From positions 1 to 64,000 of the forward strand of contig JBIJDU010000003.1 in the NCBI GenBank assembly GCA_044343935.1: DNA of 64,000 nucleotides, read 5' to 3'. Source of the DNA: AcAMD-5 sp044343935 (GTDB lineage: Bacteria > Actinomycetota > Actinomycetes > S36-B12 > UBA5976). Positions 36,337-44,679 of this stretch are shown here, in pieces. Each line of letters begins with the position of its first letter. The stretch's first letter is position 1. Made by a program: the position numbers and the translations under genes. The notes under the pieces were generated by a model. That model made no database searches and was not told the DNA's origin. It saw nothing but the letters and a program-made list of their open reading frames with translations.

Positions 36337-37253
36337 TGACTAGTGAACTAATTAGTACTGACCAGGTGTTAGACGCACTTGAGTCAGAGGCAATTGGTAT
36401 TTTGCGTGAAACTGCTGGAGCATTCAAGAATCCAGTTGTGCTCTATTCGGTTGGTAAAGATTCCAGCGTTTTGCTTGAACTTGTTAAAAAAGCATTCGCG
36501 CCAGCGCCAATTCCATTCACTTTTCTTCATGTCGATACCACATTTGATCCCCATGAAATGATCGAATTTAGAGACGCAATCGCAAAGGAACTAGGACTTA
36601 ATTTAGTCGTGCATGTAAACCCTGAGGGCGCAAACGGGGCAGTTACGCCGTGGACCCATGGCGTTCAGGAATACACCAGAATTATGAAAACAATTGCGTT
36701 ACGACAGGCCTTAGATGCGGGCGGCTATGACGCAGCTATCGGAGGGGCAAGGCGTGACGAAGAGCGTTCTCGCTCAAAAGAGCGAGTGTTTAGTTTGCGC
36801 GAACCCGGCCACCGTTGGGAACCAAGAAATCAACGCCCGGAGATGTGGCGAACGCGCAATACGTCTTTAACTGAAGGTCAAACTATGCGGGTTTTCCCAT
36901 TGAGTAATTGGACTGAAGTAGACATCTGGCGTTACATCAGGCGCGAAAAAATCAAACTAGTTCCACTTTATTTCGCTAAACCCAGGCGAAGTATTATCCG
37001 TGATGGTCAGGTGATTGTTTTGGATGACGATCGCATGCCCCTTCTTCCCGGTGAAGTTCCACAAGATCGGATCGTGAGATTTAGATCGTTAGGATGCTAT
37101 CCAGTTACCGCGGCTATTGAATCGACCGCCGCTACCATAGATGAGCTCGTCGCCGAAATGGAAGCTGCCCGCATTAGTGAAAGAGCAGGGAGACTTATCG
37201 ATGGCGATCGAGAGGATTCGATGGAAGCAAAAAAGACCGAAGGTTATTTCTAA
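36336..37253 (+). CDS. cysD: Sulfate adenylyltransferase small subunit, copy 1
   Basis: Forms APS from ATP and sulfate as a complex with CysN. 305 aa from ATG 36336. PP-loop SVGKDSSVLLEL at about 38-49, GARRDEERSRSKERVFS, RVFPLSNWTE and the C-terminal KKTEGYF are all intact. It is coupled to ugd but separated from cysNC by the 37.3-40.2 kb island. By hand alignment it differs from copy 2 at about 48 of 305 positions, with many silent differences, so the two are not a recent duplication. Both look functional. Confidence 0.94.
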   Translation: MTSELISTDQVLDALESEAIGILRETAGAFKNPVVLYSVGKDSSVLLELVKKAFAPAPIPFTFLHVDTTFDPHEMIEFRDAIAKELGLNLVVHVNPEGANGAVTPWTHGVQEYTRIMKTIALRQALDAGGYDAAIGGARRDEERSRSKERVFSLREPGHRWEPRNQRPEMWRTRNTSLTEGQTMRVFPLSNWTEVDIWRYIRREKIKLVPLYFAKPRRSIIRDGQVIVLDDDRMPLLPGEVPQDRIVRFRSLGCYPVTAAIESTAATIDELVAEMEAARISERAGRLIDGDREDSMEAKKTEGYF

Positions 37254-37265
37254 TCCATTACAAAT

Positions 37266-38120
37266 TTAGGGATTACAACTTTCGCATCGCGCTGGCTCTA
37301 ATACCGTCGCCACAACTCTTTTCATCACCATGAAATCGCATGAAACGCAGCCAAGTAGTTCTCGGTGCACAGCATCAGGATTTAATCGATCGCAATCTCT
37401 GCAACGTAATCCTCGATCATATATCTCTTTTCCCCAACCTGGACAATCGCACTTGGGGCAGAGAGCGCAAATTCGAGCTATCAGATTATTACCCAAGCTT
37501 GCAAGATTTTTCTGTCGTGATGGTGATGAGTTAGCGCGAAAATCTGACTCTATAACTACTTGTTTATCGTTAGACTTATCAGCAATCTGAGCAATTGCAA
37601 AACTAAGTTTTGCTATCTCATCAATTCCCTTTACTGAAAATTTTTTGCCGCTTGATTTATACCCACTAACAATCAACTTATGTTTTGGAAAGTCTGCCCG
37701 AACTAAGAATTCACTCAAATCAGTAGTTGGGTCGGCTGTTATTCTTGCAGCCACTATTTCGGTAAATCGTTTCGAGACTTCAATTACTAAGTCTCTCTCA
37801 CCATCACAAAAGACCATTGTCTCGATATCAGAGTTAATAAACGGCAAAACCGGATCTGCTCCGATAGATCCTTCTGAACCAATTCCAAAACTTAAACCAA
37901 GTTCTTCCATACCCCATTTTGCCTTGATTAAAGCTGTATCAAACGGAGAATTTAATCGAGCAATCTCGCCACTGAAAGTGCCCAGGGTGTCGGTATCCAC
38001 GTTAGCATTAACAATTTTCGCTGATAGTTTTTCTAAAAAAAATGGCGCAATGATTAAATGCTTTTGGTGTTTTGTTGCAAAGGCAATTTCTTTTCCGTAA
38101 TAAGGGTGGGGTTTTTGCAC
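37266..38120 (-). CDS. DUF6671 family protein with C-terminal zinc ribbons
   Basis: 284 aa, no assigned function. The N-terminal half has family-type blocks YYGKEIAFATKHQKHLI, VDTDTLGTFSGEIAR, KAKWGMEELGLSFGIGSEG and a PFINSDIE segment. The C-terminal 70 residues hold ten cysteines in C-x2-C-x2-C-x-C, C-x2-C, C-x2-C and C-x2-C pairs (218-282), clearly metal-binding. GTG 38120 lies 11 nt after the winged-helix gene, so they form an operon divergent from the isocitrate dehydrogenase. It faces cysD copy 1 with a 12-nt gap. Confidence 0.75.
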   Translation of the reverse strand: MQKPHPYYGKEIAFATKHQKHLIIAPFFLEKLSAKIVNANVDTDTLGTFSGEIARLNSPFDTALIKAKWGMEELGLSFGIGSEGSIGADPVLPFINSDIETMVFCDGERDLVIEVSKRFTEIVAARITADPTTDLSEFLVRADFPKHKLIVSGYKSSGKKFSVKGIDEIAKLSFAIAQIADKSNDKQVVIESDFRANSSPSRQKNLASLGNNLIARICALCPKCDCPGWGKEIYDRGLRCRDCDRLNPDAVHRELLGCVSCDFMVMKRVVATVLEPARCESCNP

Positions 38121-38131
38121 GATTTTGAAAG

Positions 38132-38494
38132 TTATTGGAAAATCGAAATTAGTGAGCCAATTGACTCATTAGACTCCGATGGGTGCCTAAATTTTCTGGT
38201 TGCGTTTATCTTATAGGTGTTTTTTCGTCCCTTTTTTACAACTCGAATATACCCAGCCTCAGCTAGATCAGAGATGATGGCTTGAGCGCTACGCTCCGTA
38301 ATTCCTACCGTATTTGCTATGTCCCTAATCAGACTGTCTGGATATCGAGACACATGAACAAGGACATGACCATGATTGGAAAGAAATGTCCACTGTTTTC
38401 GATTTATTGCAGTCTGGGCACTGGTCGCCTTCTTTACCTTGCTCTGCATAGCCAAATAATACCTGAAATCTTCCTCAGGTATAGATCCTGACAT
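38132..38494 (-). CDS. Winged-helix (MarR-like) transcriptional regulator
   Basis: 120 aa. RKQWTFLSNHGHVLVHVSR, then LIRDIANTVGITERSAQAIISDL (recognition helix) and AGYIRVVKKGRKNTYKIN form a typical winged helix of the kind common in actinobacteria. An alternative start is ATG 38449. It is encoded divergently from the isocitrate dehydrogenase with only 48 bp between, so it probably binds there and controls both directions. Confidence 0.8.
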   Translation of the reverse strand: MSGSIPEEDFRYYLAMQSKVKKATSAQTAINRKQWTFLSNHGHVLVHVSRYPDSLIRDIANTVGITERSAQAIISDLAEAGYIRVVKKGRKNTYKINATRKFRHPSESNESIGSLISIFQ

Positions 38495-38507
38495 CGAATT
38501 ATTTGTT

Positions 38508-38535
38508 TTGACAAGAAAATTTTTTCCTGTATTGT
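38508..38535 (+). promoter_or_regulatory. Promoter of the isocitrate dehydrogenase gene, apparently leaderless
   Basis: TTGACA (38508-38513) and TATTGT (38530-38535) are 16 bp apart. Initiation about 7 nt after the -10 box would fall on or next to the ATG at 38543, so the mRNA would have almost no leader; no ribosome-binding site is present. TTGTTTTGACAA, a short dyad overlapping the -35 box, is a candidate site for the divergent winged-helix regulator. Confidence 0.55.
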
Positions 38536-38542
38536 ACTTCCT

Positions 38543-39988
38543 ATGATGATGATAAATCCCGTTAAGACCGTCACGGTAATCCCAGGTGATGGTATTGGTC
38601 CAGAGGTCATTAGTTCAGTAAAAGAACTCATTTCGGCAAGTGGTGCGAGGGTGGAATGGGAAGAGCAAATCGCTGGTGAGCATGCCTTTCAGCGGGGAAT
38701 TGCAACCGGCGTACCGATTGAAACCATAGAATCTATTGAGAAGAATCGGGTAGTTCTCAAAGGACCATTGGCTACCCCAATCGGCCATGGTCAAAAAAGC
38801 GCGAATGTTACGTTGCGTAAATTTTTTGAAACTTTTGCCAATATCCGACCGGCCAGAGAGCTCCCAGGGGTGCCTAGTGCATTCGCGGGAAGAGGCATTG
38901 ACTTTGTGGTGGTCCGCGAAAATATCGAGGATCTTTATGCTGGCGTAGAACACTTTCAGACGCCAAATGTAACGCAATGTTTGAAACTAATTTCAAGGCT
39001 TGGCTGTCAACGAATCAGTGATGCGGCCTTTGCTTTTGCGGTTGCTGAGCATAGAAGGCATGTCACAGTTGCCACTAAAGCTAACATAATGAAACTGACC
39101 GAAGGGATGTTCAAAAGCGAATTTGAGGCTATAGCTGCTCGTTATCCTGAAATTACAACATCTCACATGCTTATAGATAACTGTGCACATCAAATGGTGA
39201 TTAAGCCAGAACAATTCGACGTAATAGTTACTTCCAACATGAATGGTGACATAATTAGCGATCTTGCCAGTGGCCTAGTAGGTGGACTTGGATTCGCACC
39301 TTCAGCAAATATTGGGTACGACATTGCCATGTTTGAACCTGTTCATGGTACGGCACCAGATATTGCAGGTTTGAACAAAGCAAATCCAACCGCTGCTATT
39401 TTGTCGGCAACAATGTTACTTCGTCACATCAATGAGTTTGATTCAGCGAATAAAATTGAACAGGCTTTATTTGCTACTCTCGATCAAAATATATTTACAT
39501 CTGATGTCGCGAAGGATAATGGATTAAGCACGAGCAAATTCACCGAAGAGATCATTTCACGATTGGGATCTAAATCCAGCATGCAATCAAGAGCACACAA
39601 GTCTTTTGATATGACCAAAATTATGCCTGAAAACAGTGACCTAAAGGCAGGTTCAAGAGAGAAAGTTGGCGTTGATATCTTTATTGAAACTAACGATAGC
39701 CCTGAAAATCTGGCTTGGAAAATTGAGATGATCATCAAGGAAACTCCTTATACTCTCAAAATGATTTCTAATCGTGGAACTCAAGTTTGGCCCGCTACTG
39801 GAGGATCAGCTACTTTGGTTGATCACTTCAGATGTAGATTTGTTATTTCGGATCGCAGCAGATGGAATGACCGCTCTATCTTGGAATTAGTTTCAATTAT
39901 TTCAAACCATTTTAGGTGGATGCACATTGAAAAATTAGAGCAAATCAATGGCTCTCCTGGGTTCTCTAAAGCCCACGGTGAAAATTGA
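38543..39988 (+). CDS. icd: Isocitrate dehydrogenase, Thermus/Rickettsia type with C-terminal domain
   Basis: 481 aa. VIPGDGIGPEV, KSANVTLRKFFETFANIRPA (substrate Ser/Arg), DFVVVRENIEDLYAGVE and NMNGDIISDL are diagnostic of decarboxylating isocitrate/isopropylmalate dehydrogenases. The extra C-terminal domain (from about 345), with LKMISNRGTQVWPATGG and RWMHIEKLEQINGSPGFSK, matches the long Thermus-type enzymes. The cofactor region reads HGTAPDIAG; Asp-Ile replaces the Lys-Tyr of NADP enzymes such as E. coli Icd, hinting at NAD use. It starts with three tandem ATG codons. Homoisocitrate or related substrates cannot be excluded. Confidence 0.82.
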   Translation: MMMINPVKTVTVIPGDGIGPEVISSVKELISASGARVEWEEQIAGEHAFQRGIATGVPIETIESIEKNRVVLKGPLATPIGHGQKSANVTLRKFFETFANIRPARELPGVPSAFAGRGIDFVVVRENIEDLYAGVEHFQTPNVTQCLKLISRLGCQRISDAAFAFAVAEHRRHVTVATKANIMKLTEGMFKSEFEAIAARYPEITTSHMLIDNCAHQMVIKPEQFDVIVTSNMNGDIISDLASGLVGGLGFAPSANIGYDIAMFEPVHGTAPDIAGLNKANPTAAILSATMLLRHINEFDSANKIEQALFATLDQNIFTSDVAKDNGLSTSKFTEEIISRLGSKSSMQSRAHKSFDMTKIMPENSDLKAGSREKVGVDIFIETNDSPENLAWKIEMIIKETPYTLKMISNRGTQVWPATGGSATLVDHFRCRFVISDRSRWNDRSILELVSIISNHFRWMHIEKLEQINGSPGFSKAHGEN

Positions 39989-40252
39989 TCTAATCAGTAA
40001 ATTCTTCTCATCTGGATTCATCTTTACCTGGATTCGGACATAAAATAGCCACGCGGAGCAAAAAATGTCGGCCAAGGCATTTATGTTCAGATTCACCACA
40101 TAGGATTCGTCGGGTACTAATGAAAGGTAATCCTGAACTAGATTAACTAGGCATAAAGAGCAACCGTAAGTCGATGCCAATAATCGCTAAACTGAAGGTG
40201 TTAATCTGATTGCCATAGCCAATCAAACGTGAAGAGTAGGTCAGATACGGTT
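39989..40252 (+). other. Largest intergenic region, before cysD copy 2
   Basis: 264 bp without a convincing gene, hairpin or consensus promoter. It bears no visible similarity to the sequence upstream of cysD copy 1. It is likely to hold the promoter for cysD copy 2 and cysNC, but I could not assign one. A minus-strand ORF that runs from here into the icd 3' end looks spurious. Confidence 0.4.
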
Positions 40253-41170
40253 ATGTCCATGTCAACAATCAGTACCCATCAAGTGCTTGATGCTTTAGAG
40301 GCCGAAGCGATAGGAATTCTTCGTGAGACTGCCGGATCATTCAAAAATCCAGTCTTGATGTATTCGATTGGCAAAGATTCAAGCGTGCTGTTGGAGCTTG
40401 CTCGCAAGGCATTTTTTCCGGCTCCAATCCCATTTACATTCCTTCATATTGACACTACTTTTAAATTTCGAGAGATGATTGAGTTTCGTGAGGCTCGCGC
40501 TAAAGAGTTTGGTTTAAACCTAATTGTTCACACCAATCCCGAAGGAGCCAACGGCGAAGTTACAGCTTGGACTCATGGTGCACAGGAATACACTCGAATC
40601 ATGAAAACTGTTGCTCTCCGCCAAGCATTAGATGCGGGAGGATATGACGCCGCGATTGGCGGTGCTCGTCGCGACGAAGAGCGTTCTCGCTCCAAAGAGC
40701 GGGTATTTAGTTTACGAGAGCAAGGGCATCGCTGGGAGCCAAGAAATCAGCGACCAGAAATGTGGCGATCTAGGAATACTGCGTTAAGCGAGGGTCAATC
40801 AATGCGTGTATTTCCATTGAGTAATTGGACCGAAATTGATGTCTGGCGTTATATCAAACGTGAAAATATTGAAATTGTGCCACTTTATTACGCTAAGCCA
40901 AGAAGAAGCGTGATAAGAGATGGTCAGATTATTGTGCTAGACGATGATCGTATGCCACTTCTGCCAGGTGAGGTGCCGCAAAACCGGATGGTGAGATTTC
41001 GATCGCTTGGTTGCTATCCAGTGACTGCTGCAATTGAATCAACTGCAACAACAATGGATGAATTGGTCGCCGAAATGGAAGCAATAAAAGTAAGTGAACG
41101 CGCTGGTCGATTAATTGATGGTGATCGCGAAGCATCCATGGAAGCCAAAAAGACGGAAGGGTATTTCTGA
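40253..41170 (+). CDS. cysD: Sulfate adenylyltransferase small subunit, copy 2
   Basis: 305 aa from ATG 40253 (ATG 40259 also possible). PP-loop SIGKDSSVLLEL, GARRDEERSRSKERVFS and KKTEGYF are intact. Its stop TGA shares its final base with the cysNC ATG (TGATG), so this copy is translationally coupled to its partner. About 84% identical to copy 1 over 305 aligned positions; the differences concentrate in the first 110 residues. Confidence 0.94.
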   Translation: MSMSTISTHQVLDALEAEAIGILRETAGSFKNPVLMYSIGKDSSVLLELARKAFFPAPIPFTFLHIDTTFKFREMIEFREARAKEFGLNLIVHTNPEGANGEVTAWTHGAQEYTRIMKTVALRQALDAGGYDAAIGGARRDEERSRSKERVFSLREQGHRWEPRNQRPEMWRSRNTALSEGQSMRVFPLSNWTEIDVWRYIKRENIEIVPLYYAKPRRSVIRDGQIIVLDDDRMPLLPGEVPQNRMVRFRSLGCYPVTAAIESTATTMDELVAEMEAIKVSERAGRLIDGDREASMEAKKTEGYF

Positions 41171-43008
41171 TGTCCACTTCAACAACACCATTATTGCGCG
41201 TTGTGACCTGTGGTTCAGTTGATGACGGCAAGAGCACATTGATCGGTCGGTTATTGGTAGAAACTGATTCCGTTCCACTTGATGAAGTGGAACGCGCTCG
41301 CACATATCGCAGAGCTGGGTCAATTATTCCAATAGGTGAAGTAGATTATTCATTGCTGACTGATGGTTTAGAGGCTGAGCGGGAACAAGGCATAACTATC
41401 GATGTGGCATACCGGCACTTACTACTGCCATCTGGCCGAAGAGTCATTCTGGCTGATGGCCCAGGCCATGAGCAATACACGAGAAATATGGCGGTTGCTG
41501 CATCGGACGCTGATGTTGCACTGCTGCTCGTCGATGCAACTAAAGGTGTTCGGGATCAAACTATGCGCCACCTAACGGTTTGCGCACTTATGGGTGTGGG
41601 AACTGTAATTGCCGTTATCAATAAATTGGATGCTAAGGATTTTTCTGAGCAAATTGCAGCTGACATTGCTACAAGATTAACTGAGGCGGCAAATCGACTT
41701 GGGGTAAAAAACTTAATGATGATTCCCGTTAGTGCACTTTTGGGTGATAACGTAATTACGGAAAGTAAAAATACTCCTTGGTATAACGGACCAACGGTGT
41801 TAGGTGCATTGCAGCAATGGCAACCTGGCCAATCGCTGGCTGATCAATCGCTAAGGTTACCGGTACAGACAATCTTGCGAGCAGACAACTGGCGCGGTTA
41901 TGGCGGTACTTTAGTTAGTGGCACTTTACGTTTGGGTGATAGTTTTGTAGTTGCGCAAACAGGTAAGCAAGCAAAAGTTGCTGAAATGTATGTAAATGGC
42001 AAAGTAGCAAGTCAAGCACTACCTGGTGAGGCAGTTGCAATCAAACCAGATGTTGAAATAGACATCTCTAGAGGCGATGTAATTTCTGACAAATTACAAG
42101 ACTTACAACCAGCCGATAGGTTTTCTGCTGATTTGGTTTGGATTGGTGAAGAGCCGTTAGCCCATGGCCGGTCATATGCCTTGATCTCAGGTCCAGCGTC
42201 TGTTAATGCCACTGTCACCACTATTCGCCACAAACTCGATGTTAATACTGGCCATGAAGATGCTGCCCGCGTACTAAATCTTAATGAAATTGGTCGAGTT
42301 ACTATCGCAACTGAAAAACCGATTCCGTTAGATCTTTACAGTGAGATGCGAGATACCGGTGGTTTCTTATTAGTTGATCGAGTTACTAAACACACAGTTG
42401 CTGCTGGCATGGTGCACCATGTGCTGCGTCGCTCATTTAACGTGGTGCCACATGAGTTTGAGATCAATAAAGAAGCTCGCGGTCGATTAAAAGCTCAAAC
42501 ACCAAAAGTAATTTGGCTAACTGGTCTGCCAGGCTCGGGTAAATCTACGCTAGCAAATGAAGTAGAGCGCCGACTTTATGCAGCTGGCGTCCACACTTAT
42601 CTGCTCGATGGCGATAACGTGCGAACTGGCTTAAACAAAGACCTAGGTTTCACTGCAACTGATCGAGCTGAGAATGTTCGTCGAGTCGGCGAAGTTGCTA
42701 AGTTGATGGTGGATGCTGGTTTGATAGTTCTAGTATCGCTAGTTTCACCGTTTAGAAGCGACCGAGATGCAGTGAAAGAGTTATTCCCAACCGGCGAGTT
42801 CATTGAGGTATTTGTTAATACGCCAGTTGAGATTTGTGCGCAGCGAGATCCAAAAGGACTATACGCAAAAGCGCAAGCTGGTAATCTGCCAAATATGACT
42901 GGCATGGGACAAAATTACGAACCACCACTTAAGGCGGATTTAGTAATTGATGGCACCGCAGACTTGGCGCAAAGCGCAGCTTTAGTTATCTCAAAAATTA
43001 TGGGTTAA
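41170..43008 (+). CDS. cysNC: Bifunctional sulfate adenylyltransferase large subunit/APS kinase
   Basis: 612 aa. The N-terminal GTPase CysN (about 1-430) has P-loop GSVDDGKSTL, EREQGITIDVAYR, DGPGHEQYTRNM and NKLDAKD. The C-terminal CysC kinase (from about 445) has GLPGSGKSTLANE, LLDGDNVRTGLNKDLGF and SPFRSDRD. Together with CysD it turns sulfate into PAPS. No PAPS reductase or sulfite reductase is encoded nearby, whereas a sulfotransferase is, which points to sulfation. Its 3' end overlaps purE by 11 nt. Confidence 0.95.
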   Translation: MSTSTTPLLRVVTCGSVDDGKSTLIGRLLVETDSVPLDEVERARTYRRAGSIIPIGEVDYSLLTDGLEAEREQGITIDVAYRHLLLPSGRRVILADGPGHEQYTRNMAVAASDADVALLLVDATKGVRDQTMRHLTVCALMGVGTVIAVINKLDAKDFSEQIAADIATRLTEAANRLGVKNLMMIPVSALLGDNVITESKNTPWYNGPTVLGALQQWQPGQSLADQSLRLPVQTILRADNWRGYGGTLVSGTLRLGDSFVVAQTGKQAKVAEMYVNGKVASQALPGEAVAIKPDVEIDISRGDVISDKLQDLQPADRFSADLVWIGEEPLAHGRSYALISGPASVNATVTTIRHKLDVNTGHEDAARVLNLNEIGRVTIATEKPIPLDLYSEMRDTGGFLLVDRVTKHTVAAGMVHHVLRRSFNVVPHEFEINKEARGRLKAQTPKVIWLTGLPGSGKSTLANEVERRLYAAGVHTYLLDGDNVRTGLNKDLGFTATDRAENVRRVGEVAKLMVDAGLIVLVSLVSPFRSDRDAVKELFPTGEFIEVFVNTPVEICAQRDPKGLYAKAQAGNLPNMTGMGQNYEPPLKADLVIDGTADLAQSAALVISKIMG

Positions 43009-43513
43009 GTTGTTGCTTTAGTTTTTGCTGCAACTCATTATTCTTAGTGATCACTAAGTCAGATAACTCTGCTCGGTAGTTATCCAACTTTGCCTGCAAT
43101 GCCTTATCGGTGCTAGCTAAAATTCGAAGTGCTAATAGGCCAGCATTCTTGGCACCGTTAATTGCAACAGTGGCAACTGGAATGCCTGCTGGCATCTGCA
43201 CCACGCTTAGTAATGAATCCAGACCATCAAGATGGGATAGCGCTACTGGCACACCAATTACCGGCAAACTTGTCGCTGATGCAATCATTCCGGGTAGATG
43301 TGCCGCACCGCCAGCACCAGCAATAATTACTTGAATGCCAGATTCAGCCGCACTAGCCGCAAATTCCAACATCTGAGTCGGCGTTCGATGGGCTGAGATA
43401 ACAGCAACATCCGAAGTAACACCAAATTCCTGCAGCGTTGTAACAGCGGGCTCCATGGTGGGCCAATCGGAATCTGAGCCCATCACCACGGCAACTTTAG
43501 CTGCAGTCATCAT
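42998..43513 (-). CDS. purE: N5-carboxyaminoimidazole ribonucleotide mutase
   Basis: Class I PurE in purine synthesis, converting N5-CAIR to CAIR. 171 aa with MGSDSDWPTM, VISAHRTPTQM, AGAGGAAHLPGM and LLSVVQMPAGIPVATVAI. It follows purK after 14 nt on the same strand and is convergent with cysNC. Confidence 0.95.
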   Translation of the reverse strand: MMTAAKVAVVMGSDSDWPTMEPAVTTLQEFGVTSDVAVISAHRTPTQMLEFAASAAESGIQVIIAGAGGAAHLPGMIASATSLPVIGVPVALSHLDGLDSLLSVVQMPAGIPVATVAINGAKNAGLLALRILASTDKALQAKLDNYRAELSDLVITKNNELQQKLKQQLNP

Positions 43514-43527
43514 GGTTCCATTCTAGA

Positions 43528-44679
43528 TTATTCATCAATCTTACCTGCCAAGAAATCAGTGGCATGGGCGATGCGCTGTTTAAGGTCAGTCAGATCTGAT
43601 CCCAGTAAATTGATATGGCCTACTTTTCGATTGGGTTTAACCTCTTTGCCATACAAATGAATTTTAAGTTCTGGATCTCGCGCTAAACAATGCAGCAAGC
43701 CACGGTGTAGGTCGAGATGTTCGCCGCCCAGGATGTTTCCCATAACAACTTTCGATGCAGTCATGGCCGGTGAGCCAAGTGGCAAATCCAGCACGGCTCG
43801 CAGATGGTTTTCAAATTGTGATGTCACTGCCCCATCCTGGGTCCAGTGACCAGAATTATGTGGTCGCATTGCTAGCTCATTAACTAATAGCGCACCACTG
43901 CCCGTATCGAACATCTCAACTGCGAGTACCCCAATCACATCCAACTCAGCAGCAATCTGAAGTGCTAACTGTTGCGCTTGCGATGCTCGCTCTTCATCTA
44001 AATCTGGAGCGGGCGCTAACACTTGGGTGCAGATGCCATTTTGCTGCACGGTTTCCACAATTGGATACGCCACCGCTTGATTATGTGGTGATCGAACCAC
44101 CAAGGCAGAAAGTTCTCGCTGAAATTTAACTTTTTCTTCCAATAAAACTGGAAAGCTCAACTGCGCTAACTCAACAGCGTCATTTACTACCCAAACCCCA
44201 CGACCGTCATATCCACCACGCGGCGATTTTGCGATCAACGGATAGCCAATTTGATTAGCAAATTCAGTCGCACCCGATAGATCAACGGCGACTTTCCAAT
44301 TAGGCATTGGTGCATCTAACTGCTGAAGTTTGGCTCGCATGGCTGACTTATCTGCCGCAAACTCAATTGCTTCACTGGTTGGATAGACCTTAATTCCGCT
44401 CGTTGTTAGATGAGTCAAAGTTGCTGGTGGAACTAACTCGTGGTCCAACGTGATCACATCGACCGATTGGGCAAACTTCAGCACCGCAACTAAATCAGTT
44501 AACTCACCCACCACCGTATCAGCAACAACTAACGCGGCACTCTCTGAATTAGATTGCGCAAAAACTTTAAATTGAATACCGAGCGCGCTGGCAGCTTCTG
44601 CCATCATGCGCGCTAACTGACCTGCCCCAAGCACACCAACAACCAATGTGCCAATAGGAAGATCAGATCTAGCGTGCAT
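43528..44679 (-). CDS. purK: 5-(carboxyamino)imidazole ribonucleotide synthase
   Basis: ATP-grasp ligase forming N5-CAIR from AIR, bicarbonate and ATP. 383 aa: GVLGAGQLARMMAEAA, SPRGGYDGRGVWVV, LLEEKVKFQRELSALV, and NELAMRPHNSGHWT. Its ATG overlaps the birA stop region by 11 nt. It supplies substrate to PurE immediately downstream. Confidence 0.95.
   Translation of the reverse strand: MHARSDLPIGTLVVGVLGAGQLARMMAEAASALGIQFKVFAQSNSESAALVVADTVVGELTDLVAVLKFAQSVDVITLDHELVPPATLTHLTTSGIKVYPTSEAIEFAADKSAMRAKLQQLDAPMPNWKVAVDLSGATEFANQIGYPLIAKSPRGGYDGRGVWVVNDAVELAQLSFPVLLEEKVKFQRELSALVVRSPHNQAVAYPIVETVQQNGICTQVLAPAPDLDEERASQAQQLALQIAAELDVIGVLAVEMFDTGSGALLVNELAMRPHNSGHWTQDGAVTSQFENHLRAVLDLPLGSPAMTASKVVMGNILGGEHLDLHRGLLHCLARDPELKIHLYGKEVKPNRKVGHINLLGSDLTDLKQRIAHATDFLAGKIDE

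Noticed and set aside
39935..40180. Minus-strand ORF of 81 codons overlapping the 3' end of icd
   Set aside because: No ribosome-binding site, no recognisable domain, and it lies partly over a well-supported gene.
36336..41170. Composite transposon or IS element bounded by the cysD copies
   Set aside because: No transposase, terminal inverted repeats or target duplication seen; the repeated units are full functional genes of only about 84% protein identity.
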